A DNA stretch of 64,000 nt from Isobaculum melis (GCF_900111355.1 NZ_FOHA01000005.1:98119-162118), one strand, 5' to 3'; positions 26,560 through 36,454 are shown, counted from the first letter of the stretch. Translations and numbers: made by a program. Notes: generated by a model not told the origin, from the sequence alone.

Positions 26560-27447
26560 ATGTTGAAATTAAAAGATGCTAAAATAATGACTGCAATGGT
26601 CACGCCATTTGATGCTAATGGACAGGTTGACCCCAATCAGACAGTTATCTTAGTTGAGTATTTGTTAGCCAATGGAACGGAAGGTTTAATTGTTGGTGGA
26701 ACAACAGGGGAAGCCTCGACTTTAACCAAACAAGAAAAAGTTGATTTGTATCAGCATGTTGTTGAAATAGTGAATGGTCGCGTACCAATTATCGCTGGTA
26801 CAGGAACAAATAATACTGCTGAAACGATTGCCTTTACACAAGAGGTTGCACAAATCCCTGGAATTGATGCAGCGCTTGTTGTGGTGCCTTATTATAACAA
26901 ACCAAATCAAGCTGGATTATATGCACATTTTGAAAAAATTGCATCAGTCGCATCTTTGCCAATTTTGCTGTATAATGTACCAAGTAGGACAGGTGTGAGT
27001 CTCACAACAGAGACAACCATCGCTTTGGCAAAATTACCAAATATCATTGGTATCAAAGAATGTGGTGGTGTTGAAATGATGAGTGAAATCATTGCAAATA
27101 CCGAAAGTTCCTTTTTAGTTTATTCAGGAGAGGATGCTTTAAGCTTACCAACTCGTTTAATTGGTGGTACAGGTGTGATTTCAGTTGCCAGTCATGTGCT
27201 CGGAAATGAAATGCAACAAATGTATCAAGCATACAATCAAGGAGATTTAAAAGAGGCAGGCCGTGTTCATAGAGGCTTATTACCCAAAATGGCTACCTGC
27301 TTTATGGTGTCTTCTCCGGCACCAGTAAAAATGTTATTAAATCATGCTGGTATTCAAGTGGGCGGTTTAAGATTACCAATGGTCGCTTGTACCGATGAAG
27401 AATCAGTGATGATATTAAATAAAATGAATCAATCAAATGATAGCTAA
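26560..27447 (+). CDS. dapA: 4-Hydroxy-tetrahydrodipicolinate synthase
   Basis: A 295-residue TIM-barrel enzyme that condenses pyruvate with aspartate semialdehyde, the first committed step to lysine. The Schiff-base lysine is in IIGIKECGG, the catalytic tyrosine in LLYNVPSRTG, and the pyruvate-binding GGTTGEAST is near residue 45. Length and motifs are complete. GGCGAGGAGA precedes the ATG. It is 23 bases after asd and 38 bases before rnjB. Confidence 0.97.
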   Translation: MLKLKDAKIMTAMVTPFDANGQVDPNQTVILVEYLLANGTEGLIVGGTTGEASTLTKQEKVDLYQHVVEIVNGRVPIIAGTGTNNTAETIAFTQEVAQIPGIDAALVVVPYYNKPNQAGLYAHFEKIASVASLPILLYNVPSRTGVSLTTETTIALAKLPNIIGIKECGGVEMMSEIIANTESSFLVYSGEDALSLPTRLIGGTGVISVASHVLGNEMQQMYQAYNQGDLKEAGRVHRGLLPKMATCFMVSSPAPVKMLLNHAGIQVGGLRLPMVACTDEESVMILNKMNQSNDS

Positions 27448-27485
27448 ATGTTAGTTATTAAATAATAAATAATAGAGGTGAAAAA

Positions 27486-29168
27486 ATGAGTGACATCAAA
27501 ATCATTCCACTTGGTGGTGTGCGTGAAAATGGAAAAAATATGTACATCGTTGAAGTGGATGCCGAGATTTTTGTCTTGGACTGTGGGCTCATGTATCCAG
27601 AAAGCGAATTATTAGGAATAGACGTAGTTATCCCTGATTTTAGCTATTTAGAAGCAAATAAAGAAAGAGTAACAGGTGTATTTTTAACTCATGGACATGC
27701 AGATGCCATTGGGGCATTACCTTATTTCTTACAAAAGTTTGATGTACCTGTTTTTGGGACTGAACTAACCATTGCACTTGCAAAATTAGCAGTTGAAGAA
27801 AATGGACAAGTGAAAAACTTTACTGATTTCCATGTGATTGATGCGACAACAACTGTTGGCTTTGAAAATGCAGATGTGCGTTTCTTTAGAACGACCCATA
27901 CCATTCCTGATTCTGTTGGAATTGCAATTGGCACAAAAGATGGCAATGTCGTTTATACTGGGGATTTCAAATTTGATCATAGCGCCATCCCAATGTATCA
28001 AACAGATTTAGGCAAGATTACAGATTTAGGGAAATCTAAAAAAGGTGTGTTAGCTTTATTAAGTGACTCATCAAATGCTGAGCATGCAGGTGATACTGCG
28101 AGTGAATTAAAAATTGCAGAGGAAGTTTTAGAAATTTTCCGTAATACAAATGGCAGAATTATTGCTGCTTGTGTGGCAAGCAATATTTGTCGTGTGCAGC
28201 AAGTTTTAGATGCAGCCCATAAAACACATCGTAAAGTAGCCATTACTGGTAAAGATTTAGAAAAAGTTTTTGCAACAGCTTTAAAATTAAATAAAATTAT
28301 TTTGCCAAGCGATGACTTAATTATTCCAGTAAAAAATATTGCAAAATATGATGATGAAGAAATCGTTATTTTAGAAACGGGTAGCTATGGGGAACCTATT
28401 AAGTCCTTACAAAAAATGGCTCAAGGCAAGCACCGTCAAGTCAATATTAAAGAAGGGGACTTAGTTTATATTACCACAACCCCATCAACTGCTTTTGAAA
28501 CAACTGTAGCAAAAACAGAGGATATGATTTATCGTGCTGGAGGAACCGTTCGTTTAATTAATGAATCACTTAGTGTTTCAGGACATGGTTCAGAAGATGA
28601 CTTAAAATTAATGATCAATTTATTAAAACCTAAGTTCTTCATTCCAATTCAAGGTGAATACCGCATGTTAGCTGCTCATGCTAAATTAGCAAATGAAGTT
28701 GGCATTGCGCATAAAGATATCTTTATGCCTGGTAAGGGAGATGTGATTGAATATAAAGCGGGTCGTATGCGTATGGCTGGTCAAGTAGATGCTGGAAATA
28801 CCATGATTGATGGTATTGGCATTGGTGATATTGGCAATATTGTTTTACGTGACCGTAAAATTCTATCAGAAGACGGTATTTTTGTGGCAGTTGTTACAAT
28901 CAGTCGTAAAAAAGGAACCATTATTTCTGGTCCAGAAATCACTTCAAAAGGCTTTGTTTATGTCAAGGAAAGTGAAGAGCTGATTAAAGAAACGACTGCA
29001 ATTGTGAAAGAAGTAGTAGAAGAAAATCTTGGTAGAAAAGAATTTGAATGGAGTCGTTTAAAACAAGAAATTCGCGATTCTTTAAGCCGATATTTATTCG
29101 ATAAAACAAGAAGACGACCTGTTATTTTACCAATCATCATGGAAGGTAGCAGTCGTAAAAAAGGTTAA
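27486..29168 (+). CDS. rnjB: Ribonuclease J2-type metallo-beta-lactamase RNase
   Basis: A 560-residue beta-CASP RNase. The N-terminus IIPLGGVRENGKNMYIVE is typical. The metal motif, which in RNase J1 is HGHEDH, reads HGHADAIG here, so the final histidine is replaced by alanine. This is the J2-like pattern, in which the subunit has weak activity and acts in a J1-J2 complex. Other landmarks are GDFKFDHS, SGHGSEDDLKLM and the C-terminal SRYLFDKTRRRP. It is linked to asd-dapA, a Lactobacillales arrangement, and closed by a terminator. Confidence 0.9.
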   Translation: MSDIKIIPLGGVRENGKNMYIVEVDAEIFVLDCGLMYPESELLGIDVVIPDFSYLEANKERVTGVFLTHGHADAIGALPYFLQKFDVPVFGTELTIALAKLAVEENGQVKNFTDFHVIDATTTVGFENADVRFFRTTHTIPDSVGIAIGTKDGNVVYTGDFKFDHSAIPMYQTDLGKITDLGKSKKGVLALLSDSSNAEHAGDTASELKIAEEVLEIFRNTNGRIIAACVASNICRVQQVLDAAHKTHRKVAITGKDLEKVFATALKLNKIILPSDDLIIPVKNIAKYDDEEIVILETGSYGEPIKSLQKMAQGKHRQVNIKEGDLVYITTTPSTAFETTVAKTEDMIYRAGGTVRLINESLSVSGHGSEDDLKLMINLLKPKFFIPIQGEYRMLAAHAKLANEVGIAHKDIFMPGKGDVIEYKAGRMRMAGQVDAGNTMIDGIGIGDIGNIVLRDRKILSEDGIFVAVVTISRKKGTIISGPEITSKGFVYVKESEELIKETTAIVKEVVEENLGRKEFEWSRLKQEIRDSLSRYLFDKTRRRPVILPIIMEGSSRKKG

Positions 29169-29175
29169 AATCAAT

Positions 29176-29213
29176 GGAATTCCTTTACAGTGCTACTGTA
29201 AGGGAATTTTTCA
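29176..29213 (+). terminator. Terminator after rnjB
   Basis: AATTCCTTTACAG / CTGTAAGGGAATT (one wobble), 5-base loop, then TTTTTC. Confidence 0.85.
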
Positions 29214-29242
29214 ACAGCAGGAAAAAAGGAGTCTTATGAGAC

Positions 29243-29947
29243 ATGAATAATGACCTATTAGAGGAATGGTTAGCGCAAGGAGAAACATCAATTTCTAATA
29301 TCTTATTAATGCATTATAAAACAATAGGTTTAAATGAAGTCACATTTATTTTATTGCTACAAATTAAATCATTCTTAGATAATGGCATTCAATTTCCTTC
29401 AATAGAGGAACTTTCAAGCCGTATGCAATTAACAAATGAACAAGCTTATGCTGGGATTCATCAATTAATGCAACAAAATATGCTTAAAATTGATACGGTT
29501 ACAGATACTGATGGCAGAGCGCGCGATATTTATAGCTTAAAGCCGCTATGGCATCAGTTGGCTCGTGTTTTAACAGATCTATCTGAGCAACAAAAGGAAA
29601 CCCTTGCAGTGGATTCTGAGTCTGCTTTGTATGAACTATTTGAAAAAGAGTTTGGTCGTCCTTTATCTCCAATTGAAGTTGAAACCATTGGGATGTGGAT
29701 TGATCAGGATCATTATAAGATTGAGCTCATTCATTTGGCCTTGCGTGAAGCAGTATTGAGTCAGGTTTATAATTTGAAGTATGTGGATCGGATTTTGTTG
29801 AATTGGGAAAAACGCAATATTAAAACAGCTGAGCAAGTTGAAAAAGAATCAGAAAAATATCGTGCTCAAAAAACACAAACGACTCAGCCAACTGAAAAAA
29901 AACAGGGGAAAGTTCCTTTACACAACTGGGTAAAAAAACAACAATAG
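29243..29947 (+). CDS. dnaD: DnaD family replication initiation protein
   Basis: A 234-residue protein. The N-terminal winged-helix DDBH1 domain (about 1-115, with ISNILLMHYKTIGLNEVTFI) is followed by the C-terminal DDBH2 domain (YELFEKEFGRPLSPIEVETI, then REAVLSQVYNLKYVDRILLNW) and a charged tail. DnaD helps load the helicase with DnaB and DnaI. The ribosome binding site AAAAGGAG is slightly far (12 bases) from the ATG. Its neighbour nth is 12 bases downstream, the same order as in Bacillus. Confidence 0.94.
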   Translation: MNNDLLEEWLAQGETSISNILLMHYKTIGLNEVTFILLLQIKSFLDNGIQFPSIEELSSRMQLTNEQAYAGIHQLMQQNMLKIDTVTDTDGRARDIYSLKPLWHQLARVLTDLSEQQKETLAVDSESALYELFEKEFGRPLSPIEVETIGMWIDQDHYKIELIHLALREAVLSQVYNLKYVDRILLNWEKRNIKTAEQVEKESEKYRAQKTQTTQPTEKKQGKVPLHNWVKKQQ

Positions 29948-29959
29948 GAGGGAAATCAA

Positions 29960-30604
29960 ATGGTCTACTCAAAAGCTAAAACAATCCATGCAATTGAAGT
30001 GATGGGGGAGATGTTTCCAGAAGCGAAAGCAGAATTAGAGCATCGCAATGCCTTTGAGCTTTTAATTGCTGTGATGTTAAGTGCACAGGCAACAGACATT
30101 TCTGTCAATAAAGCAACACCTGCTTTATTTGCAGCTTATCCCACACCGGAAGCTTTTGTTGCTGCCGATCTTTATGATATTGAAGATAAAATCAAAACGA
30201 TTGGTTTATATCGAAATAAAGCCAAGCATATCAAAGGCTGTTGTGAGAGGCTAGTCAATGAGTATCAAAGTCAAGTACCTCAAACAAGAGAAGATTTAAT
30301 GACTTTGCCTGGGGTTGGTCGAAAAACTGCGAATGTGGTTTTAGGAGATGCATTTGGTATTCCTGCGATTGCTGTTGATACACATGTTGAACGTGTCACA
30401 AAACGCTTAGGTATTTGTCGTATCAAGGATACTGTGTTACAAGTGGAAGAAACTTTAATGGAGAAGTTACCCAAAAAGATGTGGGTCGATGGCCATCATC
30501 GTTTAATCTTTTTTGGGCGTTATCACTGTACAGCTCGTAAGCCTAAATGTGATCAATGTCCATTGCTAGCTGAATGTCGAGAAGGAAGATTAATGGTGAA
30601 ATAA
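29960..30604 (+). CDS. nth: Endonuclease III (DNA glycosylase/AP lyase)
   Basis: 214 residues. Removes oxidised pyrimidines and cleaves AP sites. The helix-hairpin-helix LPGVGRKTANVVL carries the catalytic lysine, and the catalytic aspartate is in VDTHVERV. The C-terminal four-cysteine [4Fe-4S] loop is CTARKPKCDQCPLLAEC. AGGAGGGAA precedes the ATG. Cotranscribed with dnaD and closed by a terminator that also faces pbp1A. Confidence 0.97.
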   Translation: MVYSKAKTIHAIEVMGEMFPEAKAELEHRNAFELLIAVMLSAQATDISVNKATPALFAAYPTPEAFVAADLYDIEDKIKTIGLYRNKAKHIKGCCERLVNEYQSQVPQTREDLMTLPGVGRKTANVVLGDAFGIPAIAVDTHVERVTKRLGICRIKDTVLQVEETLMEKLPKKMWVDGHHRLIFFGRYHCTARKPKCDQCPLLAECREGRLMVK

Positions 30605-30641
30605 AACTAGCCTCGCTACAATGCGCGAGGCTAGTTTTTTT
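30604..30641 (+). terminator. Terminator after nth
   Basis: A 13-bp perfect stem (AAACTAGCCTCGC / GCGAGGCTAGTTT), 8-base loop, then TTTT. Confidence 0.9.
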
Positions 30642-30670
30642 GTTGCTTTCAATCATTAAGGTTTTTTAGG

Positions 30671-33145
30671 CTATTCAGAAGAAGATTCTGATTCTAAGCT
30701 ACTTGAAGATTCACTGCTAAGATGACTTTCATCACTGTTTTTTTCTTTTTCTTCTTCTTTTGGCGGTTCTTTATCAGGTTTTTTTTCTGCAGTTGCTGGA
30801 ACTTCAACATTTACGGACACTGATGGACTAGTACTTCCATTGAACTGTGCAGCTAATGTAATCGTAATACTCTTACCAGCAGGTGGCGCTTGCAGCACAT
30901 AGCTTAAGTCTTTGGTTTGATAAGCTGTACCATCAATGGTTAATAAATACGTTACATCATAGCCTGATGTGTCATAAGCATCCCAGTTGATTGTGATATG
31001 GTTTGCGGTTTGATCATAAACTGCATTTAAGCCTGTTGGTGCTTTTAATTCTGTACCAAATGAGGTAGAGATACTTGACGGCTCTGTTCCTTTGACAAAT
31101 AATTCTTGTAGGATATTCACAAGTGGTGTATTTGGACCTGGTTTTTTAGCAGGATTCGTTCCTTTTTCTACCGAAGCCTTCACAACACTACTTGGCATTT
31201 CCCAATCAGAGGTATCAGAACCTTCATAAACGCTAGCAATTAACTCATGAAAGACTGAACGAGCAACACCATATTGTGAAACGCTTATTTGGCTGTTTTC
31301 TTCTAAAGGTTTATCATACCCAGTCCAAACAGAAATTGAATAGTTTTTCGTATAGCCGCTGAACCAAGAGTCTTTTGCATCACCGTCTTCGATAATGGCG
31401 CCATTTTTTTCTGCAGCAGCCATTTCATCAGAGCCATAATCTGTTGTTCCTGTTTTACCAGCCATTGGTAATCCTGTAATGGCTACATCATTTGCAACAC
31501 CATATCGAACAACATCTTTTAACATATCTGTCATCATGTAGGCAGTATAATCTTCCATCGCTTTTTCACCAGCTGGTTTTAAATCTATTTCAGTATCATC
31601 CTGTAGCACAATTTTATTTACTGTATGTGGTTTATAATAGGTTCCACCATTTGCAAAAGCTGCATAGGCAGCTGATAAATCCATTGGTGAGACTTCAATC
31701 CCTGCGCCAATTGAACTAGCCTCTTGGAAATCAGTAGGGGTGATGCCTAATTTTTTTAAGAAGGCTTCAGATTTTTCAATGCCAACATCTTGGAAAACCT
31801 TTAATGCAGGAATATTTCTAGACTCAATAATTGCTTGGCGCATGGAAATTGAACCTTTATACATTAAGTCATAGTTTTTAAGCTCTTGGCCATTGGAGTA
31901 ATGATACGGCTCATCTTTGATTTGTGTATAAGTTGAATAGTCAAGTTCATCAATTGCAGGACCATAATCAGCTAATGGTTTAACGGTAGATCCAATGCTT
32001 CGCTTCGCTTGAGTTGCGCGATTAAGCACCTGTTGTGCATTTTGATTACGACCGCCTCCTAAAGCCTTTACGGCACCATCATTCACATCCACCATTGAGA
32101 CACCAGCTTGAATATTGTCTGTTTTATAATCAACATATTCATCTGAATTTAGAATATCAAAGACTGCTTGCTGTGCCTTCACATCGAGGTTTGTATGGAC
32201 GGTAAGCCCTTCAGTATAAATATCATGTCCTGATGCTTCAACTTCTGCAATTACTTGTTGGATATAAGCATCATTCACAAGTGTATCAGAAGCATCTTGC
32301 GAATGGTCAATCAATCCTGTCTGAATATCCTCATTCTTAGCTGTATCAGCATCTGCTTGACTCAGTTTATCGTTTTCAACCATTGCATTTAATACTTGAT
32401 TACGACGAGTTGTTGCAAGCTCAGGGTTTGTATAAGGATCATACTCATTTGGACTTTGCGGCAACCCAGCAATAAAGGCCGTTTGTGCAATGGAAATATC
32501 CGTTAATGGTTTGCCAAAATAATACTGTGAGGCTGTTTCCATTCCATAAACACCATTCCCTAGGTAGACTTTATTGATATAAAACTCAAAAATTTGATCT
32601 TTGGAATATTCTCGTTCTAATTTTAAGGATAACCAAGCTTCTTGTGCTTTTCTTTTGATGGTTTGATCTTTTGCTTCTGTAGAAAAGACGGATAATTTTA
32701 CCAATTGCTGTGTTAACGTACTACCACCTTGTGCAATCCCGCCACTTTTCGCATTTGCAAAGAGGGCACCAAAAATACGGATTGGATCAATACCATGATG
32801 TTCGTTAAAGCGCCTATCTTCAATAGAAATAACAGCATTTCTAAGTGGATCTGGCACTTCAGAATACTCAATATATTCCCTGTTTTCTGTCCCAATTTCT
32901 TTAATTAAAGAATCATCACCTGCAAGGATTTTAGAAGATATTGCATCTGTTAAATCTTTTTTTGTGAGCTCAGGAGCAGAGGCTACATAGTAAGCAAAAA
33001 GCCCACCACCAACTAGCAGGATTGTTGTAAGCAGTCCTAAAATACTCCATAAAACAACTTTCCAAGTTTTTCTTTTTGTTGTTTTCTTTTTTCGTTTTGT
33101 AGGTTTCTTATTTCGATTAACACGAGATGATTTGTTTTCACTCAT
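30671..33145 (-). CDS. pbp1A: Class A penicillin-binding protein PBP1A
   Basis: 824 residues. A Lys-rich cytoplasmic start (KKKTTKRK) and one membrane helix (about 29-53) are followed by the glycosyltransferase domain (catalytic Glu in ISIEDRRFNEHHG; QGGSTLTQQL) and the transpeptidase domain, with SxxK in RSIGSTVKPL, SRN in ESRNIP and KTG in AGKTGTTD. A fibronectin-III-like module (TGLNAVYDQTANHITINWDA) and an acidic Ser/Glu tail complete it. It polymerises and cross-links peptidoglycan. It is 14 bases downstream of recU, the conserved Firmicutes pair. Confidence 0.96.
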   Translation of the reverse strand: MSENKSSRVNRNKKPTKRKKKTTKRKTWKVVLWSILGLLTTILLVGGGLFAYYVASAPELTKKDLTDAISSKILAGDDSLIKEIGTENREYIEYSEVPDPLRNAVISIEDRRFNEHHGIDPIRIFGALFANAKSGGIAQGGSTLTQQLVKLSVFSTEAKDQTIKRKAQEAWLSLKLEREYSKDQIFEFYINKVYLGNGVYGMETASQYYFGKPLTDISIAQTAFIAGLPQSPNEYDPYTNPELATTRRNQVLNAMVENDKLSQADADTAKNEDIQTGLIDHSQDASDTLVNDAYIQQVIAEVEASGHDIYTEGLTVHTNLDVKAQQAVFDILNSDEYVDYKTDNIQAGVSMVDVNDGAVKALGGGRNQNAQQVLNRATQAKRSIGSTVKPLADYGPAIDELDYSTYTQIKDEPYHYSNGQELKNYDLMYKGSISMRQAIIESRNIPALKVFQDVGIEKSEAFLKKLGITPTDFQEASSIGAGIEVSPMDLSAAYAAFANGGTYYKPHTVNKIVLQDDTEIDLKPAGEKAMEDYTAYMMTDMLKDVVRYGVANDVAITGLPMAGKTGTTDYGSDEMAAAEKNGAIIEDGDAKDSWFSGYTKNYSISVWTGYDKPLEENSQISVSQYGVARSVFHELIASVYEGSDTSDWEMPSSVVKASVEKGTNPAKKPGPNTPLVNILQELFVKGTEPSSISTSFGTELKAPTGLNAVYDQTANHITINWDAYDTSGYDVTYLLTIDGTAYQTKDLSYVLQAPPAGKSITITLAAQFNGSTSPSVSVNVEVPATAEKKPDKEPPKEEEKEKNSDESHLSSESSSSLESESSSE

Positions 33146-33159
33146 CTTTATTCACTCCT

Positions 33160-33786
33160 TTAATTCGACGATTCCTCGATTTGTAGAATCAACTTGTCTA
33201 CAGCATCTAAATAAGGTAATCTAGGGGAGAAGCCGTAAGAGATTTCTAATGCATTTTTTTGTATATCTTGGTATGAAATTGATTTTTTACCACCATTTTG
33301 TTGTGCATCCCAGAATTGAAATAATGCGGATGCAGGCAATAAAAAGACTTGATTAAATGCTGTAAAACGGATAATAACAAAACAAATTCCTTTATGCGTG
33401 ACACAATTCCTTAAATGATTGATTTGATGCTCATGGAAATTTTTTAAGGGAAAAGAAGTTTTTGATTGTGTTTCTTTTGCTTCAAAGTCAATATAGTAAC
33501 CACGGTAGATTCCATTGTAGTCAGTTGTTGAAGCTTGTTTAAAATAGGCTTCTTTAATGACTGCAGCACTTCTACTTGGATAATCAACTTGAACAATCTG
33601 GACAGGAGTTGGTTTTTTATGAATAACAGCAACACCACGAAGATTGTAAGCTTCATTACTAGCGTTAATGTCTTCCTCTAAGGTCATGCCACGGTTACCA
33701 AAAGTCATGGACTGCTTGTCTTTTTTTATTTTATTGTTTTGGATCCCATTAGGATAACTTTTCCCATTCGGGTACTGAATAGCCAA
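33160..33786 (-). CDS. recU: Holliday junction resolvase RecU
   Basis: 208 residues. Cuts Holliday junctions and modulates RecA. The nuclease core reads GNRGMTLEEDIN and DYNGIYRGYYIDFEAKET, with catalytic Asp/Glu/Lys, and PLKNFHEHQINHL follows. The start is TTG at 33786, with AGGAGTG about 10 bases upstream and no better ATG. A TATAAT (33811-33816, minus strand) lies in the divergent gap with ypsA. Cotranscribed with pbp1A. Confidence 0.95.
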   Translation of the reverse strand: MAIQYPNGKSYPNGIQNNKIKKDKQSMTFGNRGMTLEEDINASNEAYNLRGVAVIHKKPTPVQIVQVDYPSRSAAVIKEAYFKQASTTDYNGIYRGYYIDFEAKETQSKTSFPLKNFHEHQINHLRNCVTHKGICFVIIRFTAFNQVFLLPASALFQFWDAQQNGGKKSISYQDIQKNALEISYGFSPRLPYLDAVDKLILQIEESSN

Positions 33787-33857
33787 TTGATATCACACTC
33801 CTAATACCGTATTATAACAAAAAAGCAGATGGAAAGAAAATTTGAAAGGATGAAATG

Positions 33858-34394
33858 ATGATTAAAAATAGGTTGATTACTGGCTATAGAAGCTTTGAGC
33901 TCAATGTATTTAAGGATGATGATCCAAAAGTAGCAGTTGTTAAGAATTGTTTAAAATTAACATTGATTCCGTTAATAGAAGAGGGAACAGAGTGGTTTTT
34001 AGTGGGAGGCCAGCTTGGCGTTGAGACCTGGGGGGCAGAAGTTATTCTTGATTTGAAATTATTATACCCTAATATAAAGTTGGCGTTGATTATGCCACAT
34101 GAAGGTTTTGGCAGTAACTGGAAAGAAGAAAAGAGAGAAAAGTTGCTTCAAATCAAAAAACGTGCGGATTATGTGAATAGTACCTCGCATCAACCATATG
34201 AAAATCCAAGTCAATTACGTAATCATCAAGCCTTTATGTTACAGCATACAGATGGTGCTGTTTTAGTGTATGATACGGAGTACCCTGGGAAAACCCAGTA
34301 TATTTATAAAGAAATACTTCGTCTGAAAGAACAAGAAAATTACGAATTGGTTTCAATCGATTTTGACATGTTACAAAATAGTTACCAAGATTAA
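33858..34394 (+). CDS. ypsA: DUF1273/YpsA family protein (SLOG fold)
   Basis: About 178 residues beginning MIKNRLITGYRSFELNVF. The family is a Rossmann-like SLOG fold related to nucleotide-sensing proteins; GGQLGVETWGAE is the conserved glycine loop, and QHTDGAVLVYD comes near the end. In Bacillus YpsA has been linked to cell division inhibition. ATG 33858 is slightly favoured over 33855 by spacing from GAAAGGA. It is divergent from recU and upstream of gpsB, the usual order. Confidence 0.9.
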   Translation: MIKNRLITGYRSFELNVFKDDDPKVAVVKNCLKLTLIPLIEEGTEWFLVGGQLGVETWGAEVILDLKLLYPNIKLALIMPHEGFGSNWKEEKREKLLQIKKRADYVNSTSHQPYENPSQLRNHQAFMLQHTDGAVLVYDTEYPGKTQYIYKEILRLKEQENYELVSIDFDMLQNSYQD

Positions 34395-34487
34395 GAGAAA
34401 TCTATTTTTTTTTGTGCGTTTATTTGGTACAATGTTATTATAGCTAAATTCTGTTAGAAGAAACGTATGATAAGATGAGGTGTATTT

Positions 34488-34820
34488 ATGACAAATAGAG
34501 CATATACAACAAAGGAAATTTTACAAAAAGATTTCAAAACAAGTATGCGAGGATATAATCCAACAGAAGTAGATGAATTTTTAGATAATGTCATTCGTGA
34601 CTATGAATCTTTTACAAAAGAAATTGAACAATTAAGAGTTGAAAATGGGCATTTAATCAATAAAGTTGAAGCCTTAGAAAAACAAAGTGTGGCGCCTCAA
34701 AATGTACCAGCAGCACCTGCTATGCCACAAGCAAACACCGTGACTAACTTTGATATCTTAAAAAGATTATCTAACTTAGAAAAACATGTATTTGGTAGTA
34801 AATTAAGCGAGAATGATTAA
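34488..34820 (+). CDS. gpsB: Cell division regulator GpsB
   Basis: A 110-residue coiled-coil protein of the DivIVA type: [20 protein letters not shown] and [19 protein letters not shown], then a Pro/Ala-rich linker (VPAAPAMPQ) and a C-terminal helix. It coordinates PBPs at the septum and side wall. Its neighbourhood, ypsA before and rnpB after, is conserved. GAGGTG precedes the ATG. Confidence 0.95.
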   Translation: MTNRAYTTKEILQKDFKTSMRGYNPTEVDEFLDNVIRDYESFTKEIEQLRVENGHLINKVEALEKQSVAPQNVPAAPAMPQANTVTNFDILKRLSNLEKHVFGSKLSEND

Positions 34821-34829
34821 TTGTTTTAC

Positions 34830-35220
34830 TTTGTAAATTTTGGGTAATCGCGGTTTATATATAATAAGCTGAGGAAAGTCCATGCTCGCACAAGCTGCGA
34901 TGCTTGTAGTGTTCGTGCTTAGCGAAAAAATAAGCTAAGGTATCTTCTTAGGAAGTTAACGGCAGAAAAACGTGCTAAGGAATTTATTCTATGTGCTAGT
35001 ATTCTTGAAAGTGCCACAGAGACGAAGCAATTGGAGAAATCCCATTGGTGGAACGCGGTAAACCCCTCGAGCGAGCAACCCAAACTATGGTAGGGGCATT
35101 TCTTCCAAGGAATTGAACAGAGGAAGAGAGCAACATTGTTGCAGATAGATGATTACCAACAGCTAAAGATTCACCTGAAGCTTTAGCTGTTACAGAACAT
35201 GGCTTACAGAAATTTACAAA
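34830..35220 (+). ncRNA. rnpB: RNase P RNA, class B
   Basis: About 390 bases. The 5' and 3' ends pair as P1 (TTTGTAAATT at 34830 with AATTTACAAA at 35211). Conserved blocks are GAGGAAAGTCCATGCTCGCAC (split 34872-34892), AGTGTTCGTGC, GGTAAACCCCTCGAGCGAGC (35058-35077), and the 3' block ACAGAACATGGCTTACAG. It is the catalytic RNA that matures tRNA 5' ends. Size and the conserved core match Firmicutes B-type. It lies between gpsB and the methyltransferase gene. Confidence 0.95.
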
Positions 35221-35230
35221 TTCAGGATTT

Positions 35231-35257
35231 ACCCTCCATCATTGGAGGGTTTTTTAA
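35231..35257 (+). terminator. Terminator after rnpB
   Basis: A perfect 8-bp stem (ACCCTCCA / TGGAGGGT) with a TCAT loop, then six T. Confidence 0.9.
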
Positions 35258-35294
35258 AAAGCAAATTTATAACAGTGAAACGGGGAAAAAAACC

Positions 35295-36449
35295 ATGGAA
35301 ACTTTTCAACTTGTTGCAACGGCAGCTAGTGGTATCGAAGCGTTGGTAGGAAAAGAATTAAAGGATTTAGGCTATGCCTGTCAAGTAGAAAATGGCAAAG
35401 CGTTATTTGAAGGGACTAAAAAAGATATTGCAACAGCAAATTTATGGTTGCGCACAGCTGATCGTGTCAAAATTATTGTTGGACAATTTAAAGCGTATGA
35501 GTTTGATGAATTATTTGAAAAAACTAAAGCTTTACCATGGGAAGATTTTTTACCAATGGATGCACATTTTCCAGTTGCTGGAAAATCAATTAAATCGAAA
35601 CTATTTAGTGTGTCTGACTGTCAAGCGATTGTAAAAAAAGCGATTGTTAATCGTTTAAGTGATGTTTACCATCGTCATACAAGATTACCTGAAACAGGTG
35701 CATTGTATCAATTAGAAGTAGCCTTATTAAAGGATGAAGTTACCATTACATTAGACACTACTGGTTCCAGTCTCTTTAAACGTGGCTACCGCATTGATAA
35801 AGGAGGCGCCCCTTTAAAAGAGAATATGGCAGCGGCTTTAGTAGCCTTAACAACTTGGCGTCCAGATCGACCATTTTATGATCCAGTTTGTGGTTCTGGA
35901 ACGATTCCTATTGAAGCAGCTTTAATTGGTCATCGGATTGCTCCTGGATTTAATAGAACCTTCGCTTGTGAGGAGTGGGATTGGTTTGAACCTGAAATTT
36001 GGGATGAAGTCAGAGCAAACGCTGAAGAACAAGCAGATTACGATATTGAGCTTGATATTACTGGAACAGATATTGATGGAAGAATGATTGAAATTGCACA
36101 GCAAAATGCTGAAGAAGCAGGGCTTGCAGATAGTATCACATTTAAACAAATGCAATTATCTGATTTCACTACTGATAAAGAATATGGTATTATAGTTGCT
36201 AATCCACCATATGGTGAGCGTTTAGGAGATGAAGAAGCAGTTCGACATCTTTATAAACAAATGGGACAAACTTATCAACCATTAAAAACATGGAGTAAGT
36301 ATATTCTAACCAGTGATTTGGATTTTGAAAACTATTATGGGGCAAAAGCTACTAAAAAACGGAAGTTATATAACGGTGCTTTAAGGACTGACTTATTCCA
36401 ATATTGGGGAGAACGTCCACCTCGTAAAAAACAAAATGAAGAGGAGTGA
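35295..36449 (+). CDS. THUMP-domain 23S rRNA methyltransferase, RlmL/YpsC-like
   Basis: 384 residues. The N-terminal ferredoxin-like and THUMP domains (METFQLVATAASGIEALVGK, then QLEVALLKDEVTITLDTTG) precede an N2-guanine methyltransferase domain with DPVCGSGTIPIEAAL and the catalytic VANPPYGERLG. It likely methylates 23S rRNA guanine. ATG 35295 is used: an upstream in-frame ATG at 35199 lies inside rnpB and before its terminator. It follows rnpB, as in Bacillus. Confidence 0.93.
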   Translation: METFQLVATAASGIEALVGKELKDLGYACQVENGKALFEGTKKDIATANLWLRTADRVKIIVGQFKAYEFDELFEKTKALPWEDFLPMDAHFPVAGKSIKSKLFSVSDCQAIVKKAIVNRLSDVYHRHTRLPETGALYQLEVALLKDEVTITLDTTGSSLFKRGYRIDKGGAPLKENMAAALVALTTWRPDRPFYDPVCGSGTIPIEAALIGHRIAPGFNRTFACEEWDWFEPEIWDEVRANAEEQADYDIELDITGTDIDGRMIEIAQQNAEEAGLADSITFKQMQLSDFTTDKEYGIIVANPPYGERLGDEEAVRHLYKQMGQTYQPLKTWSKYILTSDLDFENYYGAKATKKRKLYNGALRTDLFQYWGERPPRKKQNEEE

Positions 36450-36454
36450 AGAGT

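Noticed and set aside
35199..35294. Upstream extension of the RlmL-like gene to an ATG at 35199
   Set aside because: That ATG lies within the 3' end of rnpB and before its terminator; the ATG at 35295 gives the normal family start.
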